Both the position numbers and the translations under genes were made by a program. DNA of 10,317 nucleotides from contig DAOVRB010000015.1 in assembly GCA_030628325.1 (NCBI GenBank), positions 1 to 10,317 on the forward strand. Reading direction: 5' to 3'. This document shows, one piece after another, positions 5,777 through 10,317 of the stretch; within the stretch, counting starts at the first letter, position 1, and the number at the start of each line of letters is the position of its first letter. The notes beneath the pieces are model-generated. The model did no database searches, was not told the origin of the DNA, and saw only the letters and a program-made list of their open reading frames with translations. This stretch comes from Methanomicrobiaceae archaeon (GTDB lineage Archaea > Halobacteriota > Methanomicrobia > Methanomicrobiales > Methanomicrobiaceae).

Positions 5777-6381
5777 TGAAAGCCGGAGTCCTGTTTAGCG
5801 GAGGAAAAGACAGTGCCCTTGCTGCGGTCATGCTTGCACGGGATTACGAGGTTGAACTCAATACATTTGTATTTGATGAAAACTACGAAATACCGGGAGT
5901 TGAGAATGCTGCAAAGGTTCTGGGTTTGCCACTGATAAAAAGGGTGTTTAAGGCAGGATTGCTTGATGTGGTGGTAAAAATGATGGTTGACTGCGGTTAT
6001 CCAAACGATGCCATCAACCTTGTACACAGGAACGCTATCTACGCACTTTCAAAGTGCTATGATGTTATAGGGGACGGGACACGCCTGAATGACCGTGTAC
6101 CCATGCTTGAATACGGCGAAGTACAGAGTATAGAAGCCAAGTATAAAAGTGCCCTCGTGCGCCCTCTGCTCGGATTCGGAAGGGTTGAAGTTGATCGCCT
6201 GTCTAAACGCCATTTTGTGATTGAATATGGTGAAACAGGCGAAATTACAAACGGAGACTACGAAAATGAAATCCGGGCGGCATTCAATGTGCAGGGAATC
6301 GACCCACACACAATATTCCCAGAACACCACCAACAATCACTTGTTGTGGGGTGCAGAGGAAATGAGGACGTGGTGATATAA
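5776..6381 (+). CDS. PP-loop superfamily ATPase of unknown substrate
   Basis: A 201-residue archaeal PP-loop (ATP pyrophosphatase) protein. The signature SGGKDS is at residues 8-13, on the first loop after strand 1 (AGVLF), and binds the pyrophosphate of ATP. Other conserved-looking blocks are GDGTRLNDRVPML (about 98-110), a second nucleotide-fold element VRPLLGFGRVEVDRL, and the C-terminal HHQQSLVV. PP-loop enzymes adenylate their substrate before thiolation, amidation or lysidine formation, so an RNA or translation-factor modification is a fair inference from the fold and the ribosomal neighbours. No zinc-binding cysteine pairs, THUMP domain or methyltransferase domain are seen, so it is not ThiI, TtuA or MnmA. 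It overlaps the PDCD5 gene by one base and is followed immediately by rpl39e. Databases may call such proteins 'alpha hydrolase' or predicted ATPase; I would not accept a specific reaction. Confidence 0.85.
   Translation: MKAGVLFSGGKDSALAAVMLARDYEVELNTFVFDENYEIPGVENAAKVLGLPLIKRVFKAGLLDVVVKMMVDCGYPNDAINLVHRNAIYALSKCYDVIGDGTRLNDRVPMLEYGEVQSIEAKYKSALVRPLLGFGRVEVDRLSKRHFVIEYGETGEITNGDYENEIRAAFNVQGIDPHTIFPEHHQQSLVVGCRGNEDVVI
6372..6377 (+). promoter_or_regulatory. Shine-Dalgarno site of rpl39e
   Basis: GGTGAT lies inside the last codons of the PP-loop gene, four bases before ATG 6382. It is the clearest example of the GGTGA-type site used across this operon and serves as the spacing reference for less certain starts. 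Confidence 0.6.
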
Positions 6382-6534
6382 ATGAGCAAATTATCAAAGG
6401 GAAGAAAAATCCGGTTTGCAAAAGCATGCGAGCAGAACCGCCGCGTGCCTGCATGGGTTATGATTAAGACAAAGCGAAACGTCGTGACGCATCCAAAGCG
6501 CCGTAACTGGAGACGCAGTAAGCTTAAGGTGTGA
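6382..6534 (+). CDS. rpl39e: 50S ribosomal protein eL39
   Basis: eL39 is a tiny, very basic protein that lines the lower peptide exit tunnel in archaeal and eukaryotic large subunits. The 50-residue frame reads MSKLSKGRKIRFAKACEQNR at the start and ends HPKRRNWRRSKLKV, with the family's VPAWVMIKT centre. The composition is rich in K and R, and the length is exactly that of the family. It starts directly after the TAA of the PP-loop gene with a GGTGAT site. rpl31e follows six bases later. The gene is too short for common ORF length cut-offs but is certain from sequence. Confidence 0.97.
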   Translation: MSKLSKGRKIRFAKACEQNRRVPAWVMIKTKRNVVTHPKRRNWRRSKLKV

Positions 6535-6539
6535 TTGAC

Positions 6540-6803
6540 ATGTCAGACATACTTAAAGAACAGATTTACGTAATTCCACTCAGGGATGTAAAAAAAGCAC
6601 CAAGGTGGAAACGTAGTGCAAGGGCTATGAAAGTCATCCGGACATATCTTGGGAAACACATGAAGAGCGAAGATGTGAAGCTCGATTCAACCATCAACGA
6701 GCTAATCTGGGAACGTGGAAGTCAGAAACCCCCGCGCAAGATTCGTGTGCGCGCAATGAAATTTGAAGACGGACAGGTTCAGGCTGAACTTGCTGAGGAA
6801 TAA
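6540..6803 (+). CDS. rpl31e: 50S ribosomal protein eL31
   Basis: eL31 sits near the peptide exit tunnel and contacts factors that act on nascent chains. The 87-residue product shows the family features: EQIYVIPLRDVKKAPRWKR (8-26), AMKVIRTYLGKHMK (29-42), the INELIWERGSQKPPRKIRVR run at about 52-71, and an acidic tail (ELAEE). GTG 6531 would extend it by three residues, overlapping the rpl39e stop. ATG 6540 is preferred because AGGTG (6527-6531) lies eight bases upstream and the MSD N-terminus needs no extra residues. aIF6 begins one base after its stop. Confidence 0.96.
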   Translation: MSDILKEQIYVIPLRDVKKAPRWKRSARAMKVIRTYLGKHMKSEDVKLDSTINELIWERGSQKPPRKIRVRAMKFEDGQVQAELAEE

Positions 6804-6804
6804 T

Positions 6805-7467
6805 ATGACTGAAACGATTGACTTCGCCGGAAATGAAAACATCGGGGTATATACCCGGGTGTTTGAAGATATTGCAGTGGTACCCCTTGATGCACCAGAA
6901 ATCTACAAAGAAACAGTAGCTGAAAGACTTGATGTTGAGGTTGTGGCCACTACAATCCAGGGAAGTTCGATCATCGGTTCTCTGCTTGTCGGAAACAGCC
7001 GTGGCATGATCGTCAGCGGACTTGCGACACCTGGAGAGATTGCAATCCTTGAACAATACAGGGATGTAATGCGTCTTTCCAGATCAATGAATGCTGCAGG
7101 GAATGTAATTCTTGCAAACGATGAGTTTGCAATTGTGCACCCTGAAATGTCCGAACGGGATGCAGAAAAAATTTCAGCATTCCTTGATGTACCTGTCATA
7201 ATGATGACAATTGGTGGCATACCTACAGTAGGAATGGCAGCAGTTTCAACATCTTCAGGTCTACTGGTAAACCCAAGTGCAACAGCAAGGGAAATCCAGG
7301 ATCTTGAAGAGCTGACAGATCTCCCCATAGGGACAGGCTCTGTCAATATGGGTAGCGGACTCGTAGGTGCCGGGCTTCTGGCAAACAGTAAAAACTACCT
7401 CGCAGGGATATCAACAAGCGGGTTTGAACTTGGAAGAATTGAAGATGTATTTGGATTTGTGGAGTAA
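6805..7467 (+). CDS. eif6: Translation initiation factor 6 (aIF6)
   Basis: aIF6 binds the large subunit at the uL14/sarcin-ricin region and prevents premature joining of the 30S subunit. The 220 residues form the five-fold pentein repeat. Repeated alpha-beta units show small-residue-rich turns: IGVYTRVFEDIAVVP, TTIQGSSIIGSLLVGNSRG, MNAAGNVILANDEFAIVHP, IGGIPTVGMAAVSTSSGLLVNP and GSGLVGAGLLANSKNYLAG, each ending in a similar G-rich stretch. The conserved N-terminus (NIGVYTR) and the length agree with archaeal aIF6. The open frame extends upstream to 6763 inside rpl31e, but GAGG (6795-6798) placed six bases before ATG 6805 and the family N-terminus fix the start at 6805. Only one base separates it from rpl31e, and three from the next gene. 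Confidence 0.97.
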   Translation: MTETIDFAGNENIGVYTRVFEDIAVVPLDAPEIYKETVAERLDVEVVATTIQGSSIIGSLLVGNSRGMIVSGLATPGEIAILEQYRDVMRLSRSMNAAGNVILANDEFAIVHPEMSERDAEKISAFLDVPVIMMTIGGIPTVGMAAVSTSSGLLVNPSATAREIQDLEELTDLPIGTGSVNMGSGLVGAGLLANSKNYLAGISTSGFELGRIEDVFGFVE

Positions 7468-7470
7468 AAT

Positions 7471-7662
7471 ATGACAGACCAGAAATTTGAGGTTAAAGGT
7501 CAGTTTAGAATCAGTGACAAATGGAAACCTTACACAAAGGTTATCGAAGCACCAACTGAAAAACTGGCGTCCGAATGGACTTACACCATTCTGGGCAGTA
7601 AACACCGCATTAAGAGAAATTATATCAAAATTGACAGCATTAGATTGACTGATGGTGAGTGA
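7471..7662 (+). CDS. rplX: 50S ribosomal protein eL20/LX (L18Ae family)
   Basis: LX is a small archaeal large-subunit protein related to half of eukaryotic eL20 (L18a). The 63 residues are the usual length. They start KFEVKGQFRI and contain WKPYTKVIEAPTEKLASEW (19-37) and the closing ILGSKHRIKRNYIKIDSI (40-57), which is the family hallmark. GTGGAG at the end of aIF6 lies six bases upstream of ATG 7471. Its last codons carry the GGTGA site of the prefoldin gene. It always seems to sit between aIF6 and prefoldin alpha in this type of archaeal operon. Confidence 0.95.
   Translation: MTDQKFEVKGQFRISDKWKPYTKVIEAPTEKLASEWTYTILGSKHRIKRNYIKIDSIRLTDGE
7654..7658 (+). promoter_or_regulatory. Shine-Dalgarno site deciding the pfdA start
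   Basis: GGTGA within the last codons of rplX is five bases before GTG 7664, the same spacing as at rpl39e. The upstream ATG at 7652 has no such site and overlaps this motif. This makes GTG 7664 the preferred start of prefoldin alpha. Confidence 0.5.
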
Positions 7663-7663
7663 T

Positions 7664-8104
7664 GTGGTAAATGTGGACCCTCGTGAAGTGGAAATGCTCC
7701 AGCAGTACCTTAACGAGTTTGGTCAGCAGATAGAGGCACATTCACGGCAGCTTGAGATGTTTGAACAGCGCAGGATTGAATCTCTGGCAGCTGCTGAAAC
7801 ACTTAAAAATCTCTCTGATGAGAATGGAAACACAGTTCTCCTTTCGCTTGGCGGGGGAGCAAGCATCCGTGTAAATGTAGCTGATACTGATAAAGTCCTG
7901 CTGAATATTGGTTCAGATGTAATTGTTGAACGCACTGGCAGCGATACAATTGCCTTCCTTAATGACCGTGTCAGGGAGATGGAGGCAATGCAAAAGAAGA
8001 TCGCTGCAACGATTGAACAGATCCAGAAACAGGCACAGGAAGTTGCCCTGAGGATTGAAACTGCGTATAAACAGGCACAGATCAACCAACAACCTGGGCA
8101 TTGA
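7664..8104 (+). CDS. pfdA: Prefoldin subunit alpha
   Basis: The alpha subunit of archaeal prefoldin, the jellyfish-shaped hexamer (two alpha, four beta) that holds unfolded proteins and passes them to the thermosome. The 146 residues have the class I prefoldin plan. An N-terminal coiled-coil helix (about 6-50) has heptad-like LQQYLNEF and QLEMFEQRR stretches. A central beta-hairpin core follows with VLLSLGGGASIRVNVADTDK and VLLNIGSDVIVER. A C-terminal helix (about 103-140) contains REMEAMQKKIAATIEQIQ and ends in a Q-rich tail. The first candidate ATG (7652) would add four residues; GTG 7664 has the better ribosome-binding site. It starts one base after the rplX stop and is six bases from ftsY. 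Confidence 0.93.
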   Translation: MVNVDPREVEMLQQYLNEFGQQIEAHSRQLEMFEQRRIESLAAAETLKNLSDENGNTVLLSLGGGASIRVNVADTDKVLLNIGSDVIVERTGSDTIAFLNDRVREMEAMQKKIAATIEQIQKQAQEVALRIETAYKQAQINQQPGH

Positions 8105-8110
8105 TCAACT

Positions 8111-9151
8111 ATGTTTAATTCGCTCAAAGGCAAACTCAGGGGCGTTACACAAAAATTCAGACACAGTATTGAAGATGCTACTGAAGAAAATATTGATGTG
8201 GCATTAAATGCCCCTGAAATATCTCTTTCTGCCCCTGTAAATAAAACTCCAGACAAGAAGTTTAACTTCATCGACAAAATGAAAGTGCTCGTAAAAGAGC
8301 GCGAGATTCTTTTAGTTGCAAAGGATATCGATGAACCTCTTCAGGAACTTGAGATAATCCTCCTTGAAAATGATGTGGCATTCCCTGCAGTCGAGGCAAT
8401 AACTACTCATATAAAAAAGGAACTTACAGGAAAAACACGTAAGATTGGTACTTCAGTTGACGATCTTGTGTTAAAAACACTGAAGAGTGCTCTTTTAAAT
8501 GTGCTGGGTGATGGATTTTCCCTTACAGAATATATAAATTCTCACGAAAAGCCTGTAAAGATCCTTTTTACTGGTGTTAACGGAGCAGGTAAAACAACAA
8601 CCATCGCAAAGGTTGCCTATTACCTCAGGGAGAACGGTTATTCTGTTGTTATTGGTTCAGGAGATACGTACAGGGCAGGTGCCAATGAACAGATGAAAAT
8701 ACACGCAGAACGAGTTGGTGTAAAAGTCATACATCATCAGGAGGGTGCAGACCCGTCAGCTGTGTTGTTTGACGCTGTTCAGTACGCGGAGGCACATGGT
8801 ATTGATGTTGTACTCGCTGATACAGCAGGCAGATTCCACAACAAAGCAAATCTTATGAAACAACTTGAAAAGATTCGCAGGGTTATGAAACCTGATCTCG
8901 TCACATATGTTGACGAAGCTGTGGCAGGAAATGATGCTGTGATCCGTGCAGATGAGTTCAACAACACTGTCGGCACCGATACGGTAGTGTTGACTAAAGC
9001 CGATATGGACCCGCGGGGAGGTGCTGCGATTTCTATTGCATTCACTATAGGAAAGCCCCTGATGTTCATTGGTGTAGGACAGGATTATAATGATATTATC
9101 CCGTTCGAACCTGAGAAAGTGGTGAACGACCTCCTCGGAGGTGAAGCCTGA
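8111..9151 (+). CDS. ftsY: Signal recognition particle receptor FtsY
   Basis: FtsY is the SRP receptor GTPase. It docks SRP54-ribosome complexes at the membrane, and the two GTPases activate each other. The 346 residues contain a short charged N-terminal region (1-50), the helical N domain (about 55-145) and the G domain (150-346). Motifs are G1 GVNGAGKTTT (155-164), G2 DTYRAGA (185-191), G3 DTAGRF (237-242), EAVAGNDAV (269-277), G4 TKAD (295-298) with PRGGAAIS (301-308), and GVGQDYNDIIPFEPE (321-335). No transmembrane segment is present, as expected for a peripheral receptor. It lies six bases after pfdA, with TGATC near the start, and its stop overlaps the ffh start by one base (TGATG). Confidence 0.97.
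   Translation: MFNSLKGKLRGVTQKFRHSIEDATEENIDVALNAPEISLSAPVNKTPDKKFNFIDKMKVLVKEREILLVAKDIDEPLQELEIILLENDVAFPAVEAITTHIKKELTGKTRKIGTSVDDLVLKTLKSALLNVLGDGFSLTEYINSHEKPVKILFTGVNGAGKTTTIAKVAYYLRENGYSVVIGSGDTYRAGANEQMKIHAERVGVKVIHHQEGADPSAVLFDAVQYAEAHGIDVVLADTAGRFHNKANLMKQLEKIRRVMKPDLVTYVDEAVAGNDAVIRADEFNNTVGTDTVVLTKADMDPRGGAAISIAFTIGKPLMFIGVGQDYNDIIPFEPEKVVNDLLGGEA
9137..9144 (+). promoter_or_regulatory. Full-length Shine-Dalgarno site of ffh
   Basis: GGAGGTGA, a full complement to the archaeal 16S 3' end, lies six bases before ATG 9151, inside the last codons of ftsY. It is the strongest site in the window and suggests high independent initiation of SRP54 despite the overlapping stop and start codons. 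Confidence 0.65.
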
Positions 9152-10317
9152 TGCTTGACCATCTGGGGACAAGCCTTAAGGATGCGTTTAAAAAACTGGC
9201 AGGAAAGTCAGTTATTGACAGGGTAGCAGTTGACGAACTCGTAAAAGATCTGCAAAGGGCACTTCTGCAGTCAGATGTAAACGTCAAACTTGTAATGTCT
9301 CTCTCACAGTCCATCAAAAAACGTTCACTCGAAGAAGAACCCCCAAAAGGAATGAGCGTACGCGAGCATGTGCTCCGTATCGTCTACGAGGAACTTGTCA
9401 CCCTGATGGGCAAAGAACAGGAAGTCCTGCTCGGACCTCAGACAATCCTGATGGCAGGGCTGCAGGGGAGCGGTAAGACGACAACAACCGGTAAACTTGC
9501 ACGCTATTTCCAGAAAAAGGGGTTACGTGTCGGTGTTATCTGTGCCGATGTCTTCCGGCCGGGAGCATATGAACAGTTAAACACACTCTGCCAGAAGGTT
9601 AATGTATCCTGTTATGGGGAACCTGGTGAAACAGATGCCATACAGATCGTCAAAAACGGTCTTTTGAATCTTAAAAACGCTGAAGTCATCATTGTGGATA
9701 CACAGGGACGGCATGGTCTTGAGGATGATTTAATTGATGAAATCATCGCGCTCAATGAAATTACAAAGGCCACACACCGCTGGCTTGTAATTGATGCGGC
9801 TCTTGGACAGCAGGCACGTGAACAGGCTGCCCGTTTCCATGAAGCAATAGACATTGACGGCGTTCTCATTACAAAGATGGACGGTACCGCAAAGGGTGGC
9901 GGTGCACTTTCTGCTGTTGCTGAAACAAAGAGTGGTATTGTCTTCATCGGCAGTGGTGAGACAATAGAAGATCTTGAACGCTTCAACCCTGATAGTTTTA
10001 TTTCGCGTCTGCTCGGGATGGGAGATCTGCGTTCACTGGTTGAGCGTGCAGAAGAGGCAATTTCCGAAGATGACATGGATATAAATGCCATGCTCAAGGG
10101 AAAATTCACTCTCCGCGATATGTATAAGCAGATGGAGGCCATCAAAAAGATGGGGCCAATTAAACAGATCATGAGCATGCTTCCGCTCGGCGGGATGGAA
10201 ATACCGCAGGACGCTTATGAGGTCACATCACAGAAGATGAATCGTTATAAAATAATCATGGACTCCATGACCACTGAAGAACTGGATAGTCCTTCAGTTA
10301 TCAGCGGTTCCAGAATC
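9151..10317 (+). CDS. ffh: Signal recognition particle protein SRP54 (partial, 3' end outside window)
   Basis: SRP54 binds signal sequences and SRP RNA and, with FtsY, delivers ribosomes to the membrane. 389 codons are present of a protein that is usually about 440 residues. The N domain is at about 1-90 (ALLQSDVNVKLV at 37-48). The G domain has G1 GLQGSGKTTT (103-112), G2 DVFRPGAYEQL (133-143), G3 DTQGRH (183-188), DAALGQQAREQA (215-226), G4 TKMDGTAKGGGALSA (241-255) and GSGET (267-271). The start of the methionine-rich M domain follows (KFTLRDMYKQMEAIKKMGPI, about 318-337, and IMSMLPLGG). The window ends within it, just before the expected SRP-RNA-binding helix-turn-helix. Departures from the usual motifs are Q for A in DTAGR, and DVFRPGA where DTYRPAA is common. 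The gene overlaps ftsY by one base, so receptor and particle protein are co-translated. Confidence 0.96.
   Translation, partial: MLDHLGTSLKDAFKKLAGKSVIDRVAVDELVKDLQRALLQSDVNVKLVMSLSQSIKKRSLEEEPPKGMSVREHVLRIVYEELVTLMGKEQEVLLGPQTILMAGLQGSGKTTTTGKLARYFQKKGLRVGVICADVFRPGAYEQLNTLCQKVNVSCYGEPGETDAIQIVKNGLLNLKNAEVIIVDTQGRHGLEDDLIDEIIALNEITKATHRWLVIDAALGQQAREQAARFHEAIDIDGVLITKMDGTAKGGGALSAVAETKSGIVFIGSGETIEDLERFNPDSFISRLLGMGDLRSLVERAEEAISEDDMDINAMLKGKFTLRDMYKQMEAIKKMGPIKQIMSMLPLGGMEIPQDAYEVTSQKMNRYKIIMDSMTTEELDSPSVISGSRI

Noticed and set aside
6903..7346. 147-codon minus-strand open frame inside aIF6
   Set aside because: It is the complement of the repetitive pentein coding sequence, with no independent support.
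7723..8277. 184-codon minus-strand open frame across pfdA and ftsY
   Set aside because: It spans two certain genes on the other strand and has Cys/Ser-rich, non-family sequence.
9612..10178. 188-codon minus-strand open frame
   Set aside because: It is antisense to the G and M domains of SRP54; composition is S/R/I-rich as expected from the complement of a real gene, and there is no ribosome-binding site or promoter.
1..10317. Mobile element, CRISPR array, defence island or novel multi-gene system
   Set aside because: All substantial frames on the coding strand belong to recognisable conserved families in a housekeeping context. There are no transposase, integrase, tRNA-adjacent repeat or array-like repeat patterns.

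Overview
The window is archaeal chromosomal DNA, almost certainly from a methanogenic euryarchaeote, and my best guess is the order Methanomicrobiales (inference only). The archaeal markers are RNase P protein Rpp21/Rpr2, eS19, PDCD5, eL39, eL31, aIF6, LX/eL20, prefoldin alpha, and SRP54 with FtsY. Base composition is moderate. Promoters look like archaeal TATA boxes, and Shine-Dalgarno sites inside the operon follow the methanogen GGTGA/GGAGGTGA pattern. An ExoVII large subunit, a bacterial-type protein found in some methanogens, fits the same picture.

Layout. Positions 3-1127 on the minus strand hold the 5' part of xseA, cut by the left window edge. A divergent intergenic region (1128-1365) follows, with a TATA box for each direction, a perfect 14-bp palindrome and an 18-bp imperfect tandem repeat. 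On the plus strand come a xylose-isomerase-like TIM-barrel protein, a CNNM/CorC-type membrane protein with CBS domains, and purN. These three look like independently promoted or loosely linked housekeeping genes.

From 4338 to the right edge is a conserved archaeal information-processing cluster. A two-gene unit (rnp4-yhbY) has its own TATA box and ends in an oligo-T stretch. It is followed by the long operon rps19e-pdcd5-PP-loop ATPase-rpl39e-rpl31e-eif6-rplX-pfdA-ftsY-ffh. Genes in this operon are separated by 0-12 bases or overlap by 1 base, and most have a recognisable Shine-Dalgarno site. The operon links the ribosome (eS19, eL39, eL31, LX), subunit joining control (aIF6), chaperoning of new proteins (prefoldin) and co-translational membrane targeting (FtsY, SRP54). 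The rnp4-yhbY unit adds tRNA processing and a ribosome-associated CRM-domain RNA-binding protein. ffh runs off the right edge.

I see no mobile element, CRISPR array, tRNA, rRNA or defence system, and no clear new system. The points most worth a second look are yhbY, which lacks any ATG/GTG/TTG start and seems to begin at ATA; the functionally uncharacterised PP-loop ATPase fixed inside a ribosomal operon; unusual GTPase motifs in SRP54 (DTQGRH for DTAGR); and the dyad and repeat elements in the xseA/TIM-barrel intergenic region.
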